The notes beneath the pieces were generated by a model. It did not search any database. It was not told the DNA's origin and saw only the letters and a program-made list of their open reading frames with translations. From assembly GCA_001304505.1 (NCBI GenBank), contig LJUQ01000002.1:1-55205 (forward strand): a stretch of DNA of 55,205 nucleotides. Direction: 5' to 3'. Both the position numbers and the translations under genes were made by a program. This document shows positions 9,354 to 18,866 of the stretch, piece after piece; position 1 is the first letter of the stretch, and the number at the start of each line of letters is the position of its first letter. The DNA is from Bacteroides sp. SM23_62_1. Lineage in GTDB: Bacteria; Bacteroidota; Bacteroidia; Bacteroidales; SM23-62.

Positions 9354-12272
9354 TCATTCCACCTTTAAAATCCGACTGATATCTTTTCGTGTGGCCAAAT
9401 AAGCAGGTACAATAGTACCGATTCCTGCAGTGATACCGATTCCGAGAATTATCTGAAGTAACAATGTTGTTGGATGAGTTACTACAATAGGAGGGATTGA
9501 TTCGCCAAATTGGATGATTTGGAGGAACATAGTCATAAAATAAGCCCCAGTGAAGTAACCAATAATCGAACCAAAAGCCAAAATAGTAGCAGCTTCTACC
9601 AAAAAGGATTGAGCTGTTTGAAGTTGAGTCATACCAAGAGCTCGTTCTACTCCAATCTCTTTTCCGCGTTCAACATACGTGAAGAAAGCAAACATGATTA
9701 CTCCAATCACCGCGACTGTGATACACACGATTAGATCCGAATTCAGGATTGAAAGCGAAAAGCGGCGTCCAAACCCTGTTTTATATTCTCTGTAGTCAAG
9801 AGCAGGAGACTGTGGAGTGATCCCCGTAACATTGTGTATTCTCTCTATGGTAATATCAATATTGTCTAACGAGTCAATTTTAGCTTGGTAGGACGCTTTA
9901 GGAATATCTAAATAACCTGATTGATTTAATTGATCATACATTCTCAAACTACCTATAATCCAGTAATTATCTCTTGGATCATCCCATTCATAAGGAAACA
10001 TTTGAGGCCAATATTTGAATGTTCCTCCAACTCGAAATGATAAATATTCAGACGTAGTTAAATTCTCAAAAGCAAGAGAAATATTATCTCCAATCTTTGG
10101 TTTTGAAATGTATGCTTCAAGATTTCCTTGATAGAGAATTATTGTTTGATTATCATTAATTTCATCCATGAGGTCACTTAATGAGTCACTCAGCTTGAAG
10201 CTGGGGTCTACAAAAGCTGTTTCTGCATAGGTATTGGGATCTACAAACAAAAATTGATAATTTCGATAGTTATGATTAGAAGAGTAGTAAGACCATATCG
10301 AATAAACTCCAGAAATACTAGCTAAATGAGAAACATTTTGCTCAAGACTTTGCAAAATGGTAGTATTTAAGGAGTTACCTGTAGGAATTGTCAAATCAGC
10401 TCCTATCTTGTAATAGTATTTAAGATGTTCTGTTTCGTCTAAAGAATAAACCAAAGAAGATGATAGAATTGAAAATGACAATGCAAGGGTAATAAGAAGC
10501 ACAGCACGATTCGCTGCATGTTTATGGCGAACGATATTTCGAATTGCAAACGCGTTAATACCTCCTTCTATTCGCCAGAATATTTCTGCTAGCTTTTTCA
10601 TGAGGAGTGGAAAAAATCGTGAAATAACCATAATTGTCCCGAAAAACATAAAGAATGGAGCTGGAAGTCCCAATAAGGATACTAGCATATACAGTATGTA
10701 GGTTGCAGGGCCATAGATATCGCCACCACTGCGAATCAGAGTCATAAGAATTACCCAGGTAGCGGTACCAATACAAAACATCACAACATCGAGATAGTAT
10801 CTTTTCCAAACTGGGGGTCTAGTTTCAACTGGTTCCAAGGTCTCTGTTATTTCCTGCCGACTCATTCGAATGATATTTCGGAAGTTAAGGAGCAGTGCAA
10901 ATATTAAACCCCACAAAATCAAATTTTGAACCATATCAATAGTAATACGAATTGGAACAGGCAGACCTAGAAATTCAAGATAGTTAGTTGAACGCAGTAC
11001 AACATCTGCTAGGAAAGTACTGAGTAAAAAACCAAGTATTACAGCTAAAATTGTTGAAAGAAGCATTTCTCCAAGTAGAACAATAAGAATTTGAAACCAC
11101 GAACCGCCTCGTGTTTTGATAATCCCTATTTGTTCTTGTTTTTGCCGTTTTATAAGACTAAACGAATATACCACAAGATAAAGAGCAATACAAAGAACAG
11201 GGAAGCTTAAGAGGAGTAGTATAATGAGTAATCCATAAACTTGCATTTCATATGAACGCATATATCTTAGAATTCGGGAATAAATGTGAAAATCACGACT
11301 TTCACCTTTAAATTGCCATTCTAAGGCATTGACAAAAGTTTGTAAAGCTTTAATTTCTTTATTAATATTGTAAGCATCAAAATGGGTCTTATCTAACGTC
11401 ATTATACCTTCAGATCTGACTTCAATCTCTTCGATACCTTCAGAAAGGTCTTCTATGATTTCCTGAGCAAAAGCTGGTTGTGTAATGAAACCGTACTCCC
11501 ACCCAAATCCATTAAAGTATTTTCTAAGTAATAATGTGCTATTATCAGGTATATACAAATCATCATAATTAGGGGAGTACTCAATAAGCCCTACTATCGT
11601 TACAGTTTTATTGGGGCCCCCTTCATCACCCCGCCGTGAGCGACTTAAAGTAATGTTCACTTCTGCACCGATAGTAACATTTTCGAATTTCTTTGATTTC
11701 TCAATAAACCACTCATCGTAAGGATCCCCTTTATTACGTATAAAAACAATTTCTGAAGAATCCCTAGGGAGACGCCCTTGTCCTTTAATAGTTAGAATTA
11801 GTTCTAAAGCAGTGTATAAGTCATTTGCAGAAGAAATATAAATAGAAGCACGTTCTGTATCCATTTCACTGTAACCATTCCAAGTCTCGTTCACCCAAAT
11901 ATAATTGTTAATTCTACTATACCAATAATAATCCAAAACATATCTTGAATAATTGGCTTGCATGATAGATTGGTTGATGAGGGTGTTATATGATTCATAA
12001 TCACCAATATCAGTAGGTTTTCTTCGCCACTGCCACATGTTAATATTAACATCTCCCAAATCGTATCTATTATCTTCTAGTGGTTTGAGGACGACTTCTT
12101 CAAAAATTTCCTGTCGGTAGGCTTCAACTAACACTCCAGTTTGCGAGATAACTGTCAATGCGATGATAAGGCCGATCATTGTTGGAATGATAAGACGCCT
12201 ATTCCCAATCACTAACTCGTACGTTAAAAAAATATAATTTGTTACTTTTGTGATAAATAATTTTAATGGCAT
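9354..12272 (-). CDS. Large FtsX/MacB-type ABC permease
   Basis: This ~972-residue membrane protein has an N-terminal membrane helix, a large extracellular domain (~50-330), a first FtsX-like block of helices (~340-480), and further helices around 510-620. A second extracellular domain (~640-840) precedes a C-terminal FtsX block containing VERGKEIGVERALGMT, the typical cytoplasmic coupling segment. It works with the two ATPases encoded just downstream, probably moving lipids, lipoproteins or peptides or sensing them at the membrane. ATG 12272 is preferred because GGGA lies 11 bases upstream; TTG 12281 is possible but only two bases from that site. The substrate is unknown. Confidence 0.9.
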   Translation of the reverse strand: MPLKLFITKVTNYIFLTYELVIGNRRLIIPTMIGLIIALTVISQTGVLVEAYRQEIFEEVVLKPLEDNRYDLGDVNINMWQWRRKPTDIGDYESYNTLINQSIMQANYSRYVLDYYWYSRINNYIWVNETWNGYSEMDTERASIYISSANDLYTALELILTIKGQGRLPRDSSEIVFIRNKGDPYDEWFIEKSKKFENVTIGAEVNITLSRSRRGDEGGPNKTVTIVGLIEYSPNYDDLYIPDNSTLLLRKYFNGFGWEYGFITQPAFAQEIIEDLSEGIEEIEVRSEGIMTLDKTHFDAYNINKEIKALQTFVNALEWQFKGESRDFHIYSRILRYMRSYEMQVYGLLIILLLLSFPVLCIALYLVVYSFSLIKRQKQEQIGIIKTRGGSWFQILIVLLGEMLLSTILAVILGFLLSTFLADVVLRSTNYLEFLGLPVPIRITIDMVQNLILWGLIFALLLNFRNIIRMSRQEITETLEPVETRPPVWKRYYLDVVMFCIGTATWVILMTLIRSGGDIYGPATYILYMLVSLLGLPAPFFMFFGTIMVISRFFPLLMKKLAEIFWRIEGGINAFAIRNIVRHKHAANRAVLLITLALSFSILSSSLVYSLDETEHLKYYYKIGADLTIPTGNSLNTTILQSLEQNVSHLASISGVYSIWSYYSSNHNYRNYQFLFVDPNTYAETAFVDPSFKLSDSLSDLMDEINDNQTIILYQGNLEAYISKPKIGDNISLAFENLTTSEYLSFRVGGTFKYWPQMFPYEWDDPRDNYWIIGSLRMYDQLNQSGYLDIPKASYQAKIDSLDNIDITIERIHNVTGITPQSPALDYREYKTGFGRRFSLSILNSDLIVCITVAVIGVIMFAFFTYVERGKEIGVERALGMTQLQTAQSFLVEAATILAFGSIIGYFTGAYFMTMFLQIIQFGESIPPIVVTHPTTLLLQIILGIGITAGIGTIVPAYLATRKDISRILKVE

Positions 12273-12608
12273 GAGGTTCAAGTTCCCACGAAATATTGTG
12301 TTAAGATTGTCTACTAATAAAGACTACAATTTTCCTCAAAATGATATCTGATATCAGAGAGGTCTTTATTAAACTGAAGATATCGGTAGATCATTATCCC
12401 TATCCGTTTTTAGCGGAGGTAGAGGGGAAATGAATATTCTTTTTACCTCCAAATAATGTCTTTATTGAAGCTATTTTTTCGAACAGCTGGTAAATTCCCG
12501 TTCTATTTTATGACACACTAATTACTATAAGTTTTGTGGTACATTTTTAGAACATAGTGATGAATTCAAAATATTCATTCTCAGAACTCCTATCTATCTT
12601 TAATTTCT
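12273..12608. other. Intergenic region upstream of the ABC exporter operon
   Basis: These 336 bases hold no convincing gene. They lie between the exporter start and the end of the next minus-strand gene, so they should contain the exporter promoter. A small palindrome CTGATATCAG lies inside a GATATC-rich stretch near 12345-12358. I see no tRNA or stable RNA hallmark. Confidence 0.4.
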
Positions 12609-13154
12609 TTAAAAAAGGTAGAAAATCATTCCCAAGCCACAAAATATGGTACCCGATAATTGCATCACCCAAAACCATGCCAATTCTGGGGTTGGTTTTT
12701 CTGTTTTAGTTATTAAATAATTTGATCCCCACTTTTCGATTCGTTTCCCAATGGCTATTCTATGATCTGCAGTTACATAAATAGCTGCAGTTCGCTCCCC
12801 AAAGAAAATACCCCCGATGTAGATGGGTTCTAATCCAGAGAACAAGTCAACTCCATAATGAATTGCTATTCCAGTTGCTAATAACCAAATTCCTGGATTG
12901 TTATAGAAGTATGCGCTTGGATCTATAATTAAGATGAGTAACCATAAAAAAACTACAATGATGTAATCATGAGTTAATTTACGAACCAAATCAGGTGGAA
13001 GAGATAATTTTCTTAAGGTTAGTGAGGTAAAATCTGGTAGTTGGCTGCCAATAAGAACGATAAATATCCAAGTTGCTGTAAGTTGAGCGTTATGGAAAGC
13101 AAACCAAAAAAATATTACTCCTAAAGTCCATTCAGAATGTTTTAAAGCTTCCAT
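12609..13154 (-). CDS. YdjM-like membrane protein, copy 2
   Basis: The 181-residue protein has about four hydrophobic segments and conserved polar residues in LTHDYIIV and AIHYGVDLFSG, matching the pattern of LexA-regulated/YdjM-type membrane proteins (PF04307 family). The family is described as putative metal-dependent hydrolases, but activity is largely unproven. It is paralogous to the upstream gene: both begin ME..(K/A)H.EWTLG and both contain a GLEP(I)Y/GGNPVY segment. The gap between them is 17 bases, so they probably form one operon. Confidence 0.7.
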   Translation of the reverse strand: MEALKHSEWTLGVIFFWFAFHNAQLTATWIFIVLIGSQLPDFTSLTLRKLSLPPDLVRKLTHDYIIVVFLWLLILIIDPSAYFYNNPGIWLLATGIAIHYGVDLFSGLEPIYIGGIFFGERTAAIYVTADHRIAIGKRIEKWGSNYLITKTEKPTPELAWFWVMQLSGTIFCGLGMIFYLF

Positions 13155-13171
13155 TATCTCAAATCACTTTT

Positions 13172-13693
13172 TCATAACATATTACTAAAATAAAGAAATA
13201 TTCCAATCAGTAAAATCCATGATCCCAAAATGGTGAGGAACCAGAGCCATGAGAGCTCATCACCTATGTTTTCAGAACCAGTATATGATCCTTTGATTAT
13301 TTTTCTAAACCAGGCTCCAATTCTAATAGATTGCTCTTTACTGAGAATTAAAATACTACCTCGATGAGTTATAGGGGAGAAGAGATAAACAGGATTACCA
13401 CCTGACACAATATCTTCTACAATATGGAGAAAAGATCCTAAGGTTAAGAAACCTAAGACGGGAAACATCCAACTGATGACAATAAGACTAAGGATAAAGA
13501 AGATTGTGTGAGATAATTCACGATGGCCACGAATGAACCGTTTTCCACTAAATAAAGCCCAATCAAAAATGTCTGGAAATACTGATCCGATACACAATAA
13601 GAAAAGTCCCAATGCGTCAATTGTTGTATTTAATATAGATAAGCAGATTAAACCGATACCCAGTGTCCATTCTAGGTGGGCAATTGGTTCCAT
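13172..13693 (-). CDS. YdjM-like membrane protein, copy 1
   Basis: The ~173-residue multi-pass protein has the family motif RGHRELSHTIFF followed by SFLHIVEDIVSGG; the His and Asp residues would bind metal in the proposed hydrolase site. The frame extends to ATG 13711, but ATG 13693 is preferred because the protein then begins MEPIAHLEWTLG, aligning exactly with the start MEALKHSEWTLG of its paralogue downstream. This copy keeps the His-rich motif better than its neighbour, so the second copy may have diverged in function. Confidence 0.72.
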   Translation of the reverse strand: MEPIAHLEWTLGIGLICLSILNTTIDALGLFLLCIGSVFPDIFDWALFSGKRFIRGHRELSHTIFFILSLIVISWMFPVLGFLTLGSFLHIVEDIVSGGNPVYLFSPITHRGSILILSKEQSIRIGAWFRKIIKGSYTGSENIGDELSWLWFLTILGSWILLIGIFLYFSNML

Positions 13694-14019
13694 TGAATCA
13701 TTAGTCTCCATGTTTTCTATTGTATTTGATTGTGGTTCCAGAAATATTGAGATCTACTTTGGTTACTGTCTTAAAACGTTCGTAGGTGTATACTCTCAAA
13801 GGGTTATTCATCTAGTGATGATAAGACAGTGTATTCTTACTGACAAAGCAGATTTTTTTAAGCTTGTTGAATCATTTTGTTGGTTAATTCGAGAAAAGTA
13901 AAGTGATCTTATTTTTACGCGGAATTATTTTATGAAGAATTAGCAAGAATATTCAACTGCCAATTTTTCTGGCAAATTAATTAAGAAGTTCGAGATCCTG
14001 TCAGGCAGAGTGGTTTATT
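13694..14019. other. Divergent intergenic region before RLI
   Basis: About 325 bases separate the minus-strand YdjM-like pair from the plus-strand RLI gene, so both promoters should lie here. The last stretch (13981-14019) is open in the RLI frame back to the TAA at 13978-13980 but contains no ATG, GTG or TTG in that frame. No RNA gene is evident. Confidence 0.4.
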
Positions 14020-15801
14020 ATTAGGATAATCAATCTTAATTTCGACAAATGCAAGCCTGATCTCTGTGGATACGCCTGTCTCAAGTATTGCCCTCTTGTA
14101 AATAAGGGGATTAAAAACGTTATTACGATTCGCAAGGCCACAGGAAAGCCTATCATTAATAATAGTAAATGTTTAATGGCTAAAAAGGGAACCTGTGGCG
14201 TTTGTATAAATAAATGTTTTCCAGGGGCAATCAGTGTTGTTAATCTTCCCAGTACTGATACTGCAGGACTTCAAGTTCACTGTTATGGTGAAAATGGGTT
14301 TCGTTTTTTTGGAGTTCCACAGATCAGTCCTGGAAAAGTCATTGGATTGCTAGGTGTAAATGGTATTGGTAAATCCACCATACTTGAAATCTTAGCAGGA
14401 AGAAAACTCCCAAACGGAGGAAATTTTCACAATCCAGAAAGGGGGTTTCAGAATTTTTCAGACCAATTATCAGTCGCCAGTTTCCGTCAATTTCTCGATG
14501 ATCTAGCTTCTAAAAGGTTGTCTATTGCATACAAACCCCAGGTATTTACAGAGCTTCTCATAAGAAAAGAATCAGTTCGAGAGATTATCTCGTCCAATCA
14601 CCAAGAAGGTTCGTTTTCAAAAGCAGCAGTAACTAAGCTGATGGAATTGGAACCTATTCTGGACCGGATTCCATCAGAATTATCTGGAGGGGAATTACAG
14701 CGACTTGCAATAGGTATTGTGCTTCTGCAAAATGCAGATATGTATCTAATCGATGAGCCATGCACTTTTCTTGATTTTCGTCAGCGAATAAAGATGGCTG
14801 AGATCTTTCATAGGATGGCTAACAAAGGAAGAGTGGTTTTTATCGCGGAACATGATATTGCCATTCACGATTTCCAAAGTGATGTAATCTACATATTTTA
14901 TGGTGAGCCACATAAATTTGGAGTCATGTCTCGATTAGCTTACACAGTAAAAAAAGGGATAAATAATTTCTTGCTCGGGAGATTAAAAGATGAGAACATT
15001 CGGATTCGTGGAAAGGAGATTATTTTTACCCGAGTTGTTAAAGAACGACAATGGAAAGATATTCCTGGAATAGAGTATTCTTCATTCACTAAGCAATTGG
15101 GGACGTTTACGTTAACTGCCAACGAAGGAATCATTCATTTTGGAGGGATACTTGGGGTGCTAGGAGAAAATGGATTGGGAAAAACTACATTTGCTCAATA
15201 TTTGTTTAACACCTTGACAACAGCCAAAGTTTCTTATAAACCCCAATTTTTACATCGAAAATTTCAAGGGACGGTACGTGACTTTCTAACACGCTACTCA
15301 AATACTTACATTGACTCTAAAGAATATAAACTCTATATTCTCAAACCTTTTTCCATTTCACATTTATTAGAAAAACCAATAAGTTCATTGAGTGGGGGGG
15401 AATTACAACGATGCTTTTTAGCAGGTTGTTTAGGGAAGAAGGCTGATTTATATATTATTGATGAAGGAAGTGCGTTCTTAGATGTTGAAGAACGATTGAA
15501 TGCCACACGAGTGATTCGTCATATTGTATCTAAAAATAGAGCAGCTTGCATTGCCATAGAGCATGATATACAAATTGCTGAAGCCTTAGCTGATATAATA
15601 CTATTATTCGAGGGGGAACCTGGGTATTCTGGAAGAACAATAGGTCCCCTTTCCAAAAGAGCGGGGCTCAATCGTTTTTTACAAAGAGTGAATATAACAT
15701 TCAGACGTGATCCCGAAACAGGTCGTGCTCGCTTAAATAAACCAGGGAGTCGTTTAGATCGCGAACAACGAAAAATTGAAGCCTATTATTATGATTTATG
15801 A
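14020..15801 (+). CDS. rli: ABCE1/RLI ribosome-recycling ATPase, probable AUU start
   Basis: ABCE1 splits ribosomes after termination. The protein has an N-terminal FeS domain and two ABC domains: GVNGIGKST, LSGGELQR and LIDEPCTFLD in the first; GENGLGKTTF, LSGGELQRC and IIDEGSAFLD in the second. It ends in the family tail DREQRKIEAYYYDL. A reading from ATG 14176 would remove the first five FeS cysteines. The frame stays open upstream and encodes CKPDLCGYACLKYCP, the canonical first cluster motif. Starting at ATT 14020 gives RIINLNFDKC, matching the family start MRIAV.D.D.C in length; a weak GAGTGG lies six bases before. The second cluster is unusual (C-x7-C-x2-C-x3-C, not Cx2C first), and NBD2 has Gly for Pro after Walker B. 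Total length is 593 residues, as expected. Confidence 0.93.
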   Translation: MRIINLNFDKCKPDLCGYACLKYCPLVNKGIKNVITIRKATGKPIINNSKCLMAKKGTCGVCINKCFPGAISVVNLPSTDTAGLQVHCYGENGFRFFGVPQISPGKVIGLLGVNGIGKSTILEILAGRKLPNGGNFHNPERGFQNFSDQLSVASFRQFLDDLASKRLSIAYKPQVFTELLIRKESVREIISSNHQEGSFSKAAVTKLMELEPILDRIPSELSGGELQRLAIGIVLLQNADMYLIDEPCTFLDFRQRIKMAEIFHRMANKGRVVFIAEHDIAIHDFQSDVIYIFYGEPHKFGVMSRLAYTVKKGINNFLLGRLKDENIRIRGKEIIFTRVVKERQWKDIPGIEYSSFTKQLGTFTLTANEGIIHFGGILGVLGENGLGKTTFAQYLFNTLTTAKVSYKPQFLHRKFQGTVRDFLTRYSNTYIDSKEYKLYILKPFSISHLLEKPISSLSGGELQRCFLAGCLGKKADLYIIDEGSAFLDVEERLNATRVIRHIVSKNRAACIAIEHDIQIAEALADIILLFEGEPGYSGRTIGPLSKRAGLNRFLQRVNITFRRDPETGRARLNKPGSRLDREQRKIEAYYYDL

Positions 15802-15824
15802 CCGTGATATTACATTCAGGTCCT

Positions 15825-17078
15825 CTAGCTAAAGAAAGGGAATATTAGATTAAAAATTTCTGCTGGAATCGGTAAGCATAGTATTGCCAAAATAATAGAA
15901 ACGGCAGCAATAATCTTTCTACTTGTTGTAATTGAAGACAGATCGTCTAAAGGGCCCGCATGTCCCGTCCTTGAATACATTAGAAGGATAAGAATCGCAA
16001 AAAACCAAAATCCTAAGAGCGTCATTAGTGCTGCACTAATATAAGTCAATATCCGGTGATTATTTTCAGAGAATAGACTTCTCGCAACGTGTCCACCATC
16101 GAGTTGTCCAACGGGGATGAGATTTAAGCCTGTTAACAATAAGCCAATGTAACCAGCAATAGCAAGAGGATGGAGAAAGATTTCTGTGCTCGGTCCTGTA
16201 TTCGGTATAATAATTAATGCAAGAGTTTCAAATAAGAGAATTCGGAATCGTGTGTCACTAACTAATCTAAAATCTATAGGGTTAAGAGGATTAAATATAT
16301 CTGCAGGAACGGCCGAGTTTTCAACAGCGAACGAGATCATTAATCCTATAACAGTAAAAAAAATAGAAGCTACAAATCCAAAGATTGGTCCTGCAAGTCC
16401 GACATCAAATAAATCGTTTCTGGATTTAATAGGGGTTTTTTGTGAAATAAAAGCTCCGAAGGTTCCATAACCAAAAGGGAAGGGGAGAAAATATGGCCAA
16501 CTTGCCTTAATACCATGAATTCTCGATGCAAACATATGGCCCAATTCATGAATGCCCACTATCCCAATCAAACCAATGGCATACAACATACTTGTCACGA
16601 TCGGATTAAGGTCTGGTTTAATTTTCCTTAATACATCCCAGCTCGTGAATCCTACGAAGAACACAGATAAAACAGTAAGACCAAAGAGAATGAGTGGAGT
16701 AGTTAGTTTTTGTCCTGTTTCCTGCATCCTCTTACTAAGAGGGAAAATATATAACATGGCTCGTGATTCTTGAGTAGGATGAGGACGGAGAAGGGGAATA
16801 AAACCAAGATTCTTAAGTTCTTGGTTAACTATCTGCATGTTTGAAGTTAAATCACTTCGTCTGAGGATTTCATAGGCAGGAACAACATCAATCTGTAGGG
16901 GGCTACTGACTTGCCTATTTGTTTGGGGTAATGGTTTGTAAGAAATAGCTGTTACGGTAAAGAGGTGATTAATGACTTCATCAATTTGTGAATAGGACTC
17001 GAATTTAATATTGGTAAACATATGAATTTCAAGTTCTCCTCTCAAAGTGAGGATTGATAAATCCTTTGATGCGAACAT
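15825..17078 (-). CDS. M50 (site-2-type) intramembrane metalloprotease
   Basis: The 417-residue membrane protein has the zinc motif GIHELGHMFA (His177, Glu178, His181) and the distal ligand motif LIPVGQLDGGHVARSL, both diagnostic of PF02163 proteases. About 120 soluble residues precede the first membrane helix. Such enzymes cut membrane-anchored substrates in regulated proteolysis; the target here is unknown. ATG 17078 has no clear ribosome binding site; ATG 17021 lies 14 bases after GAGAGGAG and is an alternative. It converges with RLI, the stops being 23 bases apart. Confidence 0.92.
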   Translation of the reverse strand: MFASKDLSILTLRGELEIHMFTNIKFESYSQIDEVINHLFTVTAISYKPLPQTNRQVSSPLQIDVVPAYEILRRSDLTSNMQIVNQELKNLGFIPLLRPHPTQESRAMLYIFPLSKRMQETGQKLTTPLILFGLTVLSVFFVGFTSWDVLRKIKPDLNPIVTSMLYAIGLIGIVGIHELGHMFASRIHGIKASWPYFLPFPFGYGTFGAFISQKTPIKSRNDLFDVGLAGPIFGFVASIFFTVIGLMISFAVENSAVPADIFNPLNPIDFRLVSDTRFRILLFETLALIIIPNTGPSTEIFLHPLAIAGYIGLLLTGLNLIPVGQLDGGHVARSLFSENNHRILTYISAALMTLLGFWFFAILILLMYSRTGHAGPLDDLSSITTSRKIIAAVSIILAILCLPIPAEIFNLIFPFFS

Positions 17079-17219
17079 CTATCATAAGTAATAATATGTG
17101 ATTCATTCCAATTACCACGTAGATAATTATGGATTTGACCAAATATTTGCTCTGGATATAGTAGATAAGATGTGAGGATTAAATAAATTAAGATATTACC
17201 AATTATGATAATCTATCCA

Positions 17220-17771
17220 TTAAATGGAAACCCGGAATTCATTGTTTGGAAAGGATTCTGGGGCAATAATATCAAGTAATCTAAGATCGTTTTTTGATCT
17301 TAAGTACTTCTCAACCTGTATTTTCCAATATTTTCTTATTTTGGCGAACTCAAATTGTGATAATGCGGTTTCTGTTGGGATTAAGAACAATTTTCCAACA
17401 CGGTTTAGAACCATAATTAGCTCCAGAGGCTTAACCCAACCTGGTAAAATAAGATCAGCTAGTAAAGCAATATATCTTAGACTTGTATGTTGAATAACAG
17501 GTTGAATTAGACGGAATAAGATGTCCTGTGTATTACAGAGGATTTTAAAAACACACTGTTCTCTAGAACAATTGATTTGGACTATTGGAACTTCTCGCCA
17601 GTAGATCTGACTAGAATGATCTGGTTGATGGCATATATCATAAAGAAAATCAATACTAATTTGTTTTACACGTCCAATTTTTAAAATTGTTTCTATCTGA
17701 GCATCACGATCAAATGAGAAGTGAAACGGTTCTTTTCTTTCGAAAATTAACTGGATCATCTTACAGTTCAT
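17220..17771 (-). CDS. Hypothetical protein
   Basis: The 183-residue protein is probably soluble, with mixed alpha/beta composition and a hydrophobic helix near residues 97-112 (TSLRYIALLADLIL). Several Cys residues (3, 47, ~69, 73, 79) lie in the N-terminal half but not in a clear metal motif. I do not recognise the family. It sits between the M50 protease and the Rag-like operon on the same strand but is separated from each by more than 140 bases, so it probably has its own promoter. Confidence 0.55.
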   Translation of the reverse strand: MNCKMIQLIFERKEPFHFSFDRDAQIETILKIGRVKQISIDFLYDICHQPDHSSQIYWREVPIVQINCSREQCVFKILCNTQDILFRLIQPVIQHTSLRYIALLADLILPGWVKPLELIMVLNRVGKLFLIPTETALSQFEFAKIRKYWKIQVEKYLRSKNDLRLLDIIAPESFPNNEFRVSI

Positions 17772-17920
17772 TCTAAAACAATAGGGTTGATCAGAATATA
17801 ATAGGGTTATAGATACATTCTACCGCAAATTACCAATAGAATTATTGGTTCACCTTTGATTCCAGAAATTTCATTCCTTTATAACTGCAATGAAAAGCAT
17901 CAAATGGGTTTTAAAGAAAT

Positions 17921-18850
17921 TCAGGACTCTATCATGCTTTTTAGCTGGGAACTAAAAGCAAGGACTTTATTATAAAGGGAAGGGATTTGCTCATTTTTCT
18001 CTCTAAGAAGATCTTTCGGGAATCCAAAGAACAAGGCGAGACCACTTTCCATGAATCTTATGATAAACACACGACGGTCTGACTCAATTAAAATTGATGT
18101 AGATTTTTGGTTTTCTGAAGCAGACAATCGTTCAACCACCGCGTCGAAGAACTCCTTAACCTCAGAAAGTGTTATATGGTCAAATCTAGAAACATTATTT
18201 ACTTTTGTAAGAGGAGCCCCCTCTTTTGTAAATATCTGAGCCATATCAGCACCATTGTGGCGAATAAAAGTTTCTAAAAGAGGTCTGAGAGTTTTACGGG
18301 CACCACTGGCTTCTGCGTACACGTCTCCCATCGCTCGAAAAATAGAGTCGTCAAAAACAGATGTTGAAAAATACTTTGTGCTCTGGGTTACACCAGAGGA
18401 AAGATAATCATTAATTGTTTTTCTAACTTCATCTTTAAGCTTCCTTGGGATAAGATCCGTTTTATGCTGAAAAATGAAGATAGTAGCCTCAGGACTAAAT
18501 TGTTTTAATTTCTTTAAAGACAGATCTAAATAATATTTCGCCCGCGAGATATCCTTTATTTCAATTGAATCAACAACAAACACAAGAGATTTCACACCAC
18601 TAAAAATAAATTCTGATAATTCTCCTGTGAACCGATCTAAGAATGCAGTTTGGCCTCCTAAATCAAAAATGGTGAGTTCAGTTCCTGCAATGACTTTTTG
18701 CTTTCGTTCATAATCAATAGTAGCATGATAACTGTCGTCTTTCGAAGGGATCTTCCCCTCAGTTACTACACGGATGATTGTCGACTTTCCTGATTTGGCT
18801 AGCCCTAGAATCAGAATTTTACTTGTTTTCTTTCTTGCTAGATAGGACAT
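17921..18850 (-). CDS. Rag/Gtr-like small GTPase with C-terminal roadblock-like domain
   Basis: The 309-residue protein has G1 GLAKSGKS (16-23), G3 DLGGQTAF, G4 QHKTD and a G5-region STSVFDDSI. HKxD at G4 and the (T/S)S(I/V)(W/F/Y)D segment are hallmarks of the Rag/Gtr1 branch, unlike Ras or Arf. About 115 C-terminal residues, including ADMAQIFTKEGAPL and STSILIESDRRVFIIRF, have the strand-helix pattern of a roadblock domain, the architecture of eukaryotic Rag GTPases. It would switch between GDP and GTP states, probably as a heterodimer. It is the last gene of a four-gene operon; ATG 18850 has GAGGT nine bases upstream, next to the stop of the preceding gene. Confidence 0.88.
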   Translation of the reverse strand: MSYLARKKTSKILILGLAKSGKSTIIRVVTEGKIPSKDDSYHATIDYERKQKVIAGTELTIFDLGGQTAFLDRFTGELSEFIFSGVKSLVFVVDSIEIKDISRAKYYLDLSLKKLKQFSPEATIFIFQHKTDLIPRKLKDEVRKTINDYLSSGVTQSTKYFSTSVFDDSIFRAMGDVYAEASGARKTLRPLLETFIRHNGADMAQIFTKEGAPLTKVNNVSRFDHITLSEVKEFFDAVVERLSASENQKSTSILIESDRRVFIIRFMESGLALFFGFPKDLLREKNEQIPSLYNKVLAFSSQLKSMIES

Positions 18851-18866
18851 ACTTCGTGGACCTCAT

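Noticed and set aside
14176-15801. ATG 14176 as the start of RLI
   Set aside because: It would remove the entire first FeS cluster motif and the first cysteine of the second; the frame is open upstream with the canonical motif, so the gene extends to ~14020.
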